NCBI RefSeq assembly: GCF_051014685.1
Contig: NW_027478763.1
Location: 248,001 to 312,000 of the forward strand
Direction of reading: 5' to 3'
From: Ptiloglossa arizonensis
Lineage: Eukaryota; Arthropoda; Insecta; Hymenoptera; Colletidae
Length of the DNA: 64,000 bases
Shown here piece by piece: positions 28,401 through 42,572 of this stretch. The notes beneath the pieces were generated by a model. That model made no database searches and was not told where the DNA came from. It saw only the letters and a list, made by a program, of their open reading frames with translations. A program made the position numbers and the translations under genes. The stretch's first letter is position 1. The number at the start of each line of letters is the position of its first letter.

Positions 28401-31400
28401 ATAACGTATAACGTATAACGTATAACGTATAACGAATAACGTATAACGTATAACGTATAACGTATAACGTATAACGTATAACGTATAACGTATAACTTAT
28501 AACGTATAACGTATAACGTATAACGTATAACGTATAACGTATAACGTATAACGTATAACGTATAACGTACAACGTATAACGTACAACGTATAACGTATAA
28601 CGTATAACGTATAACGTATAACGTATAACGTATAACGTATAATGTATATCGTGTAACTTATAACGTATAACGTATAACGTATTATATAACGTATAACGTA
28701 TAACTTATAACGTGAAACGTATTTCATATTACGTATAACGAGTAACGTATAACGTATAACGTATAACGTATAACGTATAACGTATAACGTATAACGTATA
28801 ACGTACAACGAATAACGTACAACGTATAACGTATAACGTATAACGTACAACGTATAACGTAGAACGTATAACGTATAACGTATAACGTATAACGTATAAC
28901 GTATAACGTATAACGTATAACGTATAACGTATAACGTATAACGTATAACGTATAACGTACAACGTATAACGTATAACGTATATCGTATAACGTATAACGT
29001 ATAACGTATAACGTTTAACGTATAACGTATAACGTATAACGTATATGGTATAACGTATAACGTATAACCTATAACGTATAACGTATAACGTATAACGTAC
29101 AACGTATAACGTATAACGTATAACGTACAACGTATAACGTACAACGTATAACGTAGAACGTAGAACGTAGAACGTATAACGTATAACGTATAACGTATAA
29201 CGTATAACGTATAACGTATAACGTATAACGTATAACGTATAACGTATAACGTATAACGTATAACGTATAACGTATAACGTATAACGTATAACGTATAACG
29301 TATAACGTATAACGTATAACGTACAACGTATAACGTATAACGTATATCGTATAACGTATAACGTATAACGTATAACGTATAACGTTTAACGTATAACGTA
29401 TAACGTATAACGTATATGGTATAACGTATAACGTATAACGTATAACGTATAACGTATAACGAATATCGTATAACGTATAACGTATAAAGTATAACGTACA
29501 ACGTATAACGAATAACGTATAACGTATAACGTATAACGTATAACGTATAACGTATAACGTATAACCTATAACGTATAACGTATAACGTATAACGTATAAC
29601 GTATAACGTATAACGTATAACGTACAACTAATAACGTATAACGTATAACGTATAACGTATAACGTATAACGTATAATGTATAACGTATAACGTATATCGT
29701 ATAACGTAAAACGTATAACGTATAACGTATAACGTATAACGTATAACGTATAACGTATAACGAATAACGTATAACGTATAACGTATAACGTATAACGTAT
29801 AACGTATAACGTATAACGTATAACTTATAACGTATAACGTATAACGTATAACGTATAACGTATAACGTATAACGTATAACGTATAACGTATAACGTATAA
29901 CGTATAACGTATAACGTACAACGTATAACGTATAACGTATAACGTACAACGTATAACGTACAACGTATAACGTAGAACGTAGAACGTATAACGTATAACG
30001 TATAACGTATAACGTATAACGTATAACGTATAACGTATAACGTATAACGTATAACGTATAACGTATAACGTATAACGTATAACGTATAACGTATAACGTA
30101 TAACGTATAACGTATAACGTATAACGTATAACGTATAACGTATAACGTATAACGTACAACGTATAACGTATAACGTATATCGTATAACGTATAACGTATA
30201 ACGTATAACGTTTAACGTATAACGTATAACGTATAACGTATATGGTATAACGTATAACGTATAACCTATAACGTATAACGTATAACGTATAACGTATATC
30301 GTATAACGTATAACGTATAACGTATAAGGTATAACGTACATCGTATAACATATAACGTATAACGTATAACGTATAACGTATAACGTATAACGTATAACGT
30401 ATAACGTATAACGTATAACGTATAACTTATAACGTAAAACGTATTACATATTACGTATAACGAGTAACGTATAACGTATAACGTATAACGTATAACGTAT
30501 AACGTATAACGTATAACGTATAACGAGTAACGTATAACGTATAACGTATAACGTATAACGTATAACGTATAACGTATAACGTACAACGAATAACGTATAA
30601 CGTATAACGTATAACGTATAACGTATAACGTATAACGTATGACGTATAACGTATAACGTATAACGTATAACGTATAACGTATAACGTATAACGTATAACG
30701 TTTAACGTATAACGTATTACGTATAACGTATAACGAGTAACGTATAACGTATAACGTATAACGTATAACGTATAACGTACAACGAATAACGTATAACGTA
30801 TAACGTACAACGTATAACGTATAATGTATAACGTATAACGTATAACGTATAACGTAAAACGTATAACGTATAACGTATAACGTATAACGTATAACGAATA
30901 ACGTATAACGTATAACGTATAACGTATAACGTATAACGTATAACGTATAACGTATAACGTATAACGTATAACGTACAACGTATAACGTATAACGTATATC
31001 GTATAACGTATAACGTATAACGTATAACGTATAACGTTTAACGTATAACGTATAACGTATAACGTATAACGTATAACGTATAACGAATAACGTACAACGT
31101 ATAACGTATAACGTATATCGTATAACGTATAACGTATAACGTATAACGTTTAACGTATAACGTATAACGTATAACGTATATGGTATAACGTATAACGTAT
31201 AACGTATAACGTATAACGTATAACGAATAACGTATAACGTATAACGTATAACGTATAACGTACAACGTATAACGAATAACGTATAACGTATAACGCATAA
31301 CGTATAACGCATAACGTACAACGTATAACGTATAGCGTATAACGTATAACGTATAACGTATAACGTATAACGTATAACGTTTAACGTATAACGTATAACG

Positions 31401-32673
31401 TATAACGTACAACGTATAACGTATAACGTATATCGTATAACGTATAACGTATAACGTATAACGTTTAACGTATAACGTATAACGTATAACGTATAACGTA
31501 TAACGTATAACGTATAACGTATAACTTATAACGTAAAACGTATTACATATTACGTATAACGAGTAACGTATAACGTATAACGTATAACGTACAACGTATA
31601 ACATATAACGTATAACGTATAACGTATAACGTATAACGTATAACGTATAACGTATAACGTATAACGTATAACGTATAACGTATAACTTATAACGTAAAAC
31701 GTATTACATATTACGTATAACGAGTAACGTATAACGTATAACGTATAACGTATAACGTATAACGTATAACGTATAACGTATAACGAGTAACGTATAACGT
31801 ATAACGTATAACGTATAACGTATAACGTATAACGTACAACGAATAACGTATAACGTATAACGTATAACGTATAACGTATAACGTATAACGTATGACGTAT
31901 AACGTATAACGTATAACGTATAACGTATAACGTATAACGTATAACGTATAACGTATAACGTTTAACGTATAACGTATTACGTATAACGTATAACGAGTAA
32001 CGTAAAACGTATAACGTATAACGTATAACGTATAACGTATAACGTATAACGAATAACGTATAACGTATAACGTACAACGTATAACGTATAATGTATAACG
32101 TATAACGTATAACGTATAACGTAAAACGTATAACGTATAACGTATAACGTATAACGTATAACGAATAACGTATAACGTATAACGTATAACGTATAACGTA
32201 TAACGTATAACGTATAACGTATAACGTATAACGTATAACGTACAACGTATAACGTATAACGTATATCGTATAACGTATAACGTATAACGTATAACGTATA
32301 ACGTTTAACGTATAACGTATAACGTATAACGTATAACGTATAACGTATAACGTATAACGTACAACGTATAACGTATAACGTATATCGTATAACGTATAAC
32401 GTATAACGTATAACGTTTAACGTATAACGTATAACGTATAACGTATATGGTATAACGTATAACGTATAACGTATAACGTATAACGTATAACGAATAACGT
32501 ATAACGTATAACGTATAACGTATAACGTACAACGTATAACGAATAACGTATAACGTATAACGCATAACGTATAACGCATAACGTACAACGTATAACGTAT
32601 AGCGTATAACGTATAACGTATAACGTATAACGTATAACGTATAACGTTTAACGTATAACGTATAACGTATAAC
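25452..32673. repeat. Domain E 7.22-kb higher-order repeat, copy 1
   Basis: Variant order from 25,452 recurs from 32,674 at an offset of 7,222, later 7,215 and 7,229. Examples are GTATATG 25,515/32,737, double GCATAAC 26,593/33,815 and 27,853/35,075, the 2-bp deletion 28,678/35,900, the palindromic variant 28,713/35,935 and double GCATAAC 31,295/38,524. Over long stretches (for example 25,735-28,572 against 32,957-35,794) the - strand translations of the two copies agree residue for residue. This is therefore a young and well-homogenised repeat. The offset equals 5 modulo 7, set by the single 2-bp deletion per copy. Confidence 0.88.
28713..28726. repeat. Palindromic variant TGAAA-cgta-TTTCA (14 copies, right of 22.9 kb)
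   Basis: Two adjacent mutated units create 5-bp inverted arms around CGTA. Starts: 22,937, 23,850, 28,713, 35,935, 54,226, 55,206, 56,361, 57,047, 58,867, 59,924, 60,799, 61,975, 62,080 and 62,771 (the last has an extra A). The flanks (CTTATAA before, CATATTACGTATAACGAGTA after) are shared with an older-looking form, GTAAAACGTATTACATATT, found in domains A to F. The palindrome thus arose by two substitutions on one lineage and then spread. No binding protein is known to me for this context. Confidence 0.82.
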
Positions 32674-35600
32674 GTATATCGTATAACGTATAACGTATAA
32701 CGTATAACGTTTAACGTATAACGTATAACGTATAACGTATATGGTATAACGTATAACGTATAACCTATAACGTATAACGTATAACGTATAACGTATATCG
32801 TATAACGTATAACGTATAACGTATAAGGTATAACGTACAACGTATAACATATAACGTATAACGTATAACGTATAACGTATAACGTATAACGTATAACGTA
32901 TAACGTATAACGTATAACGTATAACGTATAACTTATAACGTAAAACGTATTACATATTACGTATAACGAGTAACGTATAACGTATAACGTATAACGTATA
33001 ACGTATAACGTATAACGTATAACGTATAACGAGTAACGTATAACGTATAACGTATAACGTATAACGTATAACGTATAACGTATAACGTACAACGAATAAC
33101 GTATAACGTATAACGTATAACGTATAACGTATAACGTATAACGTATGACGTATAACGTATAACGTATAACGTATAACGTATAACGTATAACGTATAACGT
33201 ATAACGTTTAACGTATAACGTATTACGTATAACGTATAACGAGTAACGTATAACGTATAACGTATAACGTATAACGTATAACGTATAACGTACAACGAAT
33301 AACGAATAACGTATAACGTATAACGTACAACGTATAACGTATAATGTATAACGTATAACGTATAACGTATAACGTAAAACGTATAACGTATAACGTATAA
33401 CGTATAACGTATAACGAATAACGTATAACGTATAACGTATAACGTATAACGTATAACGTATAACGTATAACGTATAACGTATAACGTATAACGTACAACG
33501 TATAACGTATAACGTATATCGTATAACGTATAACGTATAACGTATAACGTATAACGTTTAACGTATAACGTATAACGTATAACGTATAACGTATAACGTA
33601 TAACGAATAACGTACAACGTATAACGTATAACGTATATCGTATAACGTATAACGTATAACGTATAACGTTTAACGTATAACGTATAACGTATAACGTATA
33701 TGGTATAACGTATAACGTATAACGTATAACGTATAACGTATAACGAATAACGTATAACGTATAACGTATAACGTATAACGTACAACGTATAACGAATAAC
33801 GTATAACGTATAACGCATAACGTATAACGCATAACGTACAACGTATAACGTATAGCGTATAACGTATAACGTATAACGTATAACGTATAACGTATAACGT
33901 TTAACGTATAACGTATAACGTATAACGTACAACGTATAACGTATAACGTATATGGTATAACGTATAACGTATAACGTATAACGTTTAACGTATAACGTAT
34001 AACGTATAACGTATAACGTATAACGTATAACGTATAACGTATAACTTATAACGTAAAACGTATTACATATTACGTATAACGAGTAACGTATAACGTATAA
34101 CGTATAACGTACAACGTATAACATATAACGTATAACGTATAACGTATAACGTATAACGTATAACGTATAACGTATAACGTATAACGTATAACGTATAACG
34201 TATAACTTATAACGTAAAACGTATTACATATTACGTATAACGAGTAACGTATAACGTATAACGTATAACGTATAACGTATAACGTATAACGTATAACGTA
34301 TAACGAGTAACGTATAACGTATAACGTATAACGTATAACGTATAACGTATAACGTACAACGAATAACGTATAACGTATAACGTATAACGTATAACGTATA
34401 ACGTATAACGTATGACGTATAACGTATAACGTATAACGTATAACGTATAACGTATAACGTATAACGTATAACGTTTAACGTATAACGTATTACGTATAAC
34501 GTATAACGAGTAACGTATAACGTATAACGTATAACGTATAACGTATAACGTATAACGTACAACGAATAACGTATAACGTATAACGTACAACGTATAACGT
34601 ATAATGTATAACGTATAACGTATAACGTATAACGTAAAACGTATAACGTATAACGTATAACGTATAACGTATAACGAATAACGTATAACGTATAACGTAT
34701 AACGTATAACGTATAACGTATAACGTATAACGTATAACGTATAACGTATAACGTACAACGTATAACGTATAACGTATATCGTATAACGTATAACGTATAA
34801 CGTATAACGTATAACGTTTAACGTATAACGTATAACGTATAACGTATAACGTATAACGTATAACGTATAACGTACAACGTATAACGTATAACGTATATCG
34901 TATAACGTATAACGTATAACGTATAACGTTTAACGTATAACGTATAACGTATAACGTATATGGTATAACGTATAACGTATAACGTATAACGTATAACGTA
35001 TAACGAATAACGTATAACGTATAACGTATAACGTATAACGTACAACGTATAACGAATAACGTATAACGTATAACGCATAACATATAACGCATAACGTACA
35101 ACGTATAACGTATAGCGTATAACGTATAACGTATAACGTATAACGTATAACGTATAACGTTTAACGTATAACGTATAACGTATAACGTACAACGTATAAC
35201 GTATAACGTATATCGTATAACGTATAACGTATAACGTATAACGTTTAACGTATAACGTATAACGTATAACGTATAACGTATAACGTATAACGTATAACGT
35301 ATAACGTATAACGTATAACGTATAACGTATAACGTATAACGCATAACGTATAACGTATAACGTATAACGTATAACGTATAACGTATAACGTATAACGTAT
35401 AACGTATATCCTATAACGCATAACGTATAACGTATAACGTATATCGTATAACGTATAACGTATAACGTAAAACGTATAACCTAAAACGTATTACATATTA
35501 CGTATAACGAGTAACGTATAACGTATAACGTATAACGTATAACGTATAACGTATAACGTATAACGTATAACGTATAACGTATAACGTATATCGTATAACG

Positions 35601-38600
35601 TAAAACGTATAACGTATAACGTATAACGTATAACGTATAACGTATAACGTATAACGAATAACGTATAACGTATAACGTATAACGTATAACGTATAACGTA
35701 TAACGTATAACGTATAACTTATAACGTATAACGTATAACGTATAACGTATAACGTATAACGTATAACGTATAACGTATAACGTATAACGTACAACGTATA
35801 ACGTACAACGTATAACGTATAACGTATAACGTATAACGTATAACGTATAACGTATAACGTATAATGTATATCGTGTAACTTATAACGTATAACGTATAAC
35901 GTATTATATAACGTATAACGTATAACTTATAACGTGAAACGTATTTCATATTACGTATAACGAGTAACGTATAACGTATAACGTATAACGTATAACGTAT
36001 AACGTATAACGTATAACGTATAACGTACAACGAATAACGTACAACGTATAACGTATAACGTATAACGTACAACGTATAACGTAGAACGTATAACGTATAA
36101 CGTATAACGTATAACGTATAACGTATAACGTATAACGTATAACGTATAACGTATAACGTATAACGTATAACGTATAACGTACAACGTATAACGTATAACG
36201 TATATCGTATAACGTATAACGTATAACGTATAACGTTTAACGTATAACGTATAACGTATAACGTATATGGTATAACGTATAACGTATAACCTATAACGTA
36301 TAACGTATAACGTATAACGTACAACGTATAACGTATAACGTATAACGTACAACGTATAACGTACAACGTATAACGTAGAACGTAGAACGTAGAACGTATA
36401 ACGTATAACGTATAACGTATAACGTATAACGTATAACGTATAACGTATAACGTATAACGTATAACGTATAACGTATAACGTATAACGTATAACGTATAAC
36501 GTATAACGTATAACGTATAACGTATAACGTATAACGTACAACGTATAACGTATAACGTATATCGTATAACGTATAACGTATAACGTATAACGTATAACGT
36601 TTAACGTATAACGTATAACGTATAACGTATATGGTATAACGTATAACGTATAACGTATAACGTATAACGTATAACGAATATCGTATAACGTATAACGTAT
36701 AAAGTATAACGTACAACGTATAACGAATAACGTATAACGTATAACGTATAACGTATAACGTATAACGTATAACGTATAACCTATAACGTATAACGTATAA
36801 CGTATAACGTATAACGTATAACGTATAACGTATAACGTACAACTAATAACGTATAACGTATAACGTATAACGTATAACGTATAACGTATAATGTATAACG
36901 TATAACGTATATCGTATAACGTAAAACGTATAACGTATAACGTATAACGTATAACGTATAACGTATAACGTATAACGAATAACGTATAACGTATAACGTA
37001 TAACGTATAACGTATAACGTATAACGTATAACGTATAACTTATAACGTATAACGTATAACGTATAACGTATAACGTATAACGTATAACGTATAACGTATA
37101 ACGTATAACGTATAACGTATAACGTATAACGTACAACGTATAACGTATAACGTATAACGTACAACGTATAACGTACAACGTATAACGTAGAACGTAGAAC
37201 GTATAACGTATAACGTATAACGTATAACGTATAACGTATAACGTATAACGTATAACGTATAACGTATAACGTATAACGTATAACGTATAACGTATAACGT
37301 ATAACGTATAACGTATAACGTATAACGTATAACGTATAACGTATAACGTATAACGTATAACGTATAACGTACAACGTATAACGTATAACGTATATCGTAT
37401 AACGTATAACGTATAACGTATAACGTTTAACGTATAACGTATAACGTATAACGTATATGGTATAACGTATAACGTATAACCTATAACGTATAACGTATAA
37501 CGTATAACGTATATCGTATAACGTATAACGTATAACGTATAAGGTATAACGTACAACGTATAACATATAACGTATAACGTATAACGTATAACGTATAACG
37601 TATAACGTATAACGTATAACGTATAACGTATAACGTATAACGTATAACGTATAACTTATAACGTAAAACGTATTACATATTACGTATAACGAGTAACGTA
37701 TAACGTATAACGTATAACGTATAACGTATAACGTATAACGTATAACGTATAACGAGTAACGTATAACGTATAACGTATAACGTATAACGTATAACGTATA
37801 ACGTATAACGTACAACGAATAACGTATAACGTATAACGTATAACGTATAACGTATAACGTATAACGTATGACGTATAACGTATAACGTATAACGTATAAC
37901 GTATAACGTATAACGTATAACGTATAACGTTTAACGTATAACGTATTACGTATAACGTATAACGAGTAACGTATAACGTATAACGTATAACGTATAACGT
38001 ATAACGTACAACGAATAACGTATAACGTATAACGTACAACGTATAACGTATAATGTATAACGTATAACGTATAACGTATAACGTAAAACGTATAACGTAT
38101 AACGTATAACGTATAACGTATAACGAATAACGTATAACGTATAACGTATAACGTATAACGTATAACGTATAACGTATAACGTATAACGTATAACGTATAA
38201 CGTACAACGTATAACGTATAACGTATATCGTATAACGTATAACGTATAACGTATAACGTATAACGTTTAACGTATAACGTATAACGTATAACGTATAACG
38301 TATAACGTATAACGAATAACGTACAACGTATAACGTATAACGTATATCGTATAACGTATAACGTATAACGTATAACGTTTAACGTATAACGTATAACGTA
38401 TAACGTATATGGTATAACGTATAACGTATAACGTATAACGTATAACGTATAACGAATAACGTATAACGTATAACGTATAACGTATAACGTACAACGTATA
38501 ACGAATAACGTATAACGTATAACGCATAACGTATAACGCATAACGTACAACGTATAACGTATAGCGTATAACGTATAACGTATAACGTATAACGTATAAC

Positions 38601-39902
38601 GTATAACGTTTAACGTATAACGTATAACGTATAACGTACAACGTATAACGTATAACGTATATCGTATAACGTATAACGTATAACGTATAACGTTTAACGT
38701 ATAACGTATAACGTATAACGTATAACGTATAACGTATAACGTATAACGTATAACTTATAACGTAAAACGTATTACATATTACGTATAACGAGTAACGTAT
38801 AACGTATAACGTATAACGTACAACGTATAACGTATAACGTATAACGTATAACGTATAACGTATAACGTATAACGTATAACGTATAACGTATAACGTATAA
38901 CGTATAACGTATAACTTATAACGTAAAACGTATTACATATTACGTATAACGAGTAACGTATAACGTATAACGTATAACGTATAACGTATAACGTATAACG
39001 TATAACGTATAACGAGTAACGTATAACGTATAACGTATAACGTATAACGTATAACGTATAACGTACAACGAATAACGTATAACGTATAACGTATAACGTA
39101 TAACGTATAACGTATAACGTATGACGTATAACGTATAACGTATAACGTATAACGTATAACGTATAACGTATAACGTATAACGTATAACGTTTAACGTATA
39201 ACGTATTACGTATAACGTATAACGAGTAACGTAAAACGTATAACGTATAACGTATAACGTATAACGTATAACGTATAACGAATAACGTATAACGTATAAC
39301 GTACAACGTATAACGTATAATGTATAACGTATAACGTATAACGTATAACGTAAAACGTATAACGTATAACGTATAACGTATAACGTATAACGAATAACGT
39401 ATAACGTATAACGTATAACGTATAACGTATAACGTATAACGTATAACGTATAACGTATAACGTATAACGTACAACGTATAACGTATAACGTATATCGTAT
39501 AACGTATAACGTATAACGTATAACGTATAACGTTTAACGTATAACGTATAACGTATAACGTATAACGTATAACGTATAACGTATAACGTACAACGTATAA
39601 CGTATAACGTATATCGTATAACGTATAACGTATAACGTATAACGTTTAACGTATAACGTATAACGTATAACGTATATGGTATAACGTATAACGTATAACG
39701 TATAACGTATAACGTATAACGAATAACGTATAACGTATAACGTATAACGTATAACGTACAACGTATAACGAATAACGTATAACGTATAACGCATAACGTA
39801 TAACGCATAACGTACAACGTATAACGTATAGCGTATAACGTATAACGTATAACGTATAACGTATAACGTATAACGTTTAACGTATAACGTATAACGTATA
39901 AC
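32674..39902. repeat. Domain E 7.22-kb higher-order repeat, copy 2
   Basis: Second copy of the domain E order, with the deletion at 35,900 and the palindromic variant at 35,935. The offset to copy 1 changes from 7,222 to 7,215 (about 29,628/36,843) and 7,229 (30,451/37,680), single-unit gains and losses only. One visible difference is a GTACATC unit at about 30,337 in copy 1 where this copy has GTACAAC. Confidence 0.88.
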
Positions 39903-42199
39903 GTACAACGTATAACGTATAACGTATATCGTATAACGTATAACGTATAACGTATAACGTTTAACGTATAACGTATAACGTATAACGTATAACGTATAAC
40001 GTATAACGTATAACGTATAACGTATAACGTATAACGTATAACGTATAACGTATAACGCATAACGTATAACGTATAACGTATAACGTATAACGTATAACGT
40101 ATAACGTATAACGTATAACGTATATCCTATAACGCATAACGTATAACGTATAACGTATATCGTATAACGTATAACGTATAACGTAAAACGTATAACCTAA
40201 AACGTATTACATATTACGTATAACGAGTAACGTATAACGTATAACGTATAACGTATAACGTATAACGTATAACGTATAACGTATAACGTATAACGTATAA
40301 CGTATATCGTATAACGTAAAACGTATAACGTATAACGTATAACGTATAACGTATAACGTATAACGTATAACGAATAACGTATAACGTATAACGTATAACG
40401 TATAACGTATAACGTATAACGTATAACGTATAACTTATAACGTATAACGTATAACGTATAACGTATAACGTATAACGTATAACGTATAACGTATAACGTA
40501 TAACGTACAACGTATAACGTACAACGTATAACGTACAACGTATAACGTACAACGTATAACGTAGAACGTAGAACGTATAACGTATAACGTATAACGTATA
40601 ACGTATAACGTATAACGTATAACGTATAACGTATAACGTATAACGTATAACGTATAACGTATAACGTATAACGTATAACGTATAACGTATAACGTATAAC
40701 GTATAACGTATAACGTATAACGTATAACGTATAACGTATAACGTATAACGTATAACGTATAACGTATAACGTATAACGTATAACGTATAACGTATAACGT
40801 ATAACGTATAACGTATAACGTATAACGTATAACGTACAACGTATAACGTATAACGTATATCGTATAACGTATAACGTATAACGTATAACGTATAACGTTT
40901 AACGTATAACGTATAACGTATAACGTATATGGTATAACGTATAACGTATAACGTATAACGTATAACGTATAACGAATAACGTATAACGTATAACGTATAA
41001 CGTATAACGTACAACGTATAACGAATAACGTATAACGTATAACGCATAACGTATAACGCATAACGTACAACGTATAACGTATAGCGTATAACGTATAACG
41101 TATAACGTATAACGTATAACGTATAACGTTTAACGTATAACGTATAACATATAACGTACAACGTATAACGTATAACGTATATCGTATAACGTATAACGTA
41201 TAACGTATAACGTTTAACGTATAACGTATAACGTATAACGTATAACGTATAACGTATAACGTATAACGTATAACGTATAACGTATAACGTATAACGTATA
41301 ACGTATAACGTATAACGCATAACGTATAACGTATAACGTATAACGTATAACGTATAACGTATAACGTATAACGTATAACGTATATCCTATAACGCATAAC
41401 GTATAACGTATAACGTATATCGTATAACGTATAACGTATAACGTAAAACGTATAACCTAAAACGTATTACATATTACGTATAACGAGTAACGTATAACGT
41501 ATAACGTATAACGTATAACGTATAACGTATAACGTATAACGTATAACGTATAACGTATAACGTATAACGTATAACGTATAACGTATAACGTATAACGTAT
41601 AACGTATAACGTATAACGTATAACGTATATCGTATAACGTATAACGTATAACGTATAACGTATAACGTATAACGTATAACGTATAACGTATAACGTATAA
41701 CGTATAACGAGTGACGTATAACGTATAACGTATAACGTATAACGTATAACGTATAACGTACAACGAATAACGTATAACGTATAACGTATAACGTATAACG
41801 TATAACGTATAACGTATGACGTATAACGTATAACGTATAACGTATAACGTATAACGTATAACGTATAACGTATAACGTTTAACGTATAACGTATTACGTA
41901 TAACGTATAACGAGTAACGTATAACGTATAACGTATAACGTATAACGTATAACGTATAACGTATAACGTACAACGAATAACGTATAACGTATAACGTACA
42001 ACGTATAACGTATAATGTATAACGTATAACGTATAACGTATAACGTATAACGTAAAACGTATAACGTATAACGTATAACGTATAACGTATAACGAATAAC
42101 GTATAACGTATAACGTATAACGTATAACGTATAACGTATAACGTATAACGTATAACGTACAACGTATAACGTACAACGTATAACGTATAACGTATATCG
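39903..42199. repeat. Domain E tail with a 1,260-bp tandem repeat
   Basis: To the left of about 39,900 the order follows 32,562. To the right it follows the flank of 27,853 and 35,075, so a switch between repeat registers has occurred. The stretch around 40,020-40,260 reappears unchanged 1,260 bp later (41,280-41,520), including the CCTAAAACG unit seen otherwise only at about 28,258 and 35,480. A GTAGAAC pair lies at 40,562. After about 41,530 the order of the third expected HOR copy is lost. Confidence 0.75.
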
Positions 42200-42572
42200 T
42201 ATAACGTATAACGTATAACGTATAACGTATAACGTATAACGTATAACGTATAACGTATAACGTATAACGTATAACGTATAACGTATAACGTATAACGTAT
42301 AACGTATAACGTATAACGTATAACGTATAACGTATAACGTATAACGTATAACGTATAACGTATAACGTATAACGTATAACGTATAACGTATAACGTATAA
42401 CGTATAACGTATAACGTATAACGTATAACGTATAACGTATAACGTATAACGTATAACGTATAACGTATAACGTATAACGTATAACGTATAACGTATAACG
42501 TATAACGTATAACGTATAACGTATAACGTATAACGTATAACGTATAACGTATAACGTATAACGTATAACGTA
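42200..42572. repeat. Longest homogeneous run, at the domain E/F boundary
   Basis: About 373 bp, or 53 units, of consensus heptamer without a variant that I could find, from just after a GTATATC unit near 42,193 to a TGTATAA unit at 42,573. The only run of similar length is 1,364-1,730. It marks the point where the domain E order ends and the domain F order begins. Confidence 0.75.

Larger units (their letters stand above)
26593..41044. repeat. 1.26-kb sub-repeat nested in domain E (nine landmarks)
   Basis: A compact block of two GCATAAC units, GTACAAC and GTATAGC occurs at 26,593, 27,853, 31,295, 32,562, 33,815, 35,075, 38,524, 39,791 and 41,044. The successive spacings are 1,260, 3,442, 1,267, 1,253, 1,260, 3,449, 1,267 and 1,253 bp. 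The four-step pattern is thus traversed exactly twice. One 7.22-kb HOR is three steps of about 1.26 kb plus one long step of 3.44 kb. Two of the nine blocks (27,853 and 35,075) share a CATATAA change, as expected for corresponding positions in the two copies. Confidence 0.82.
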
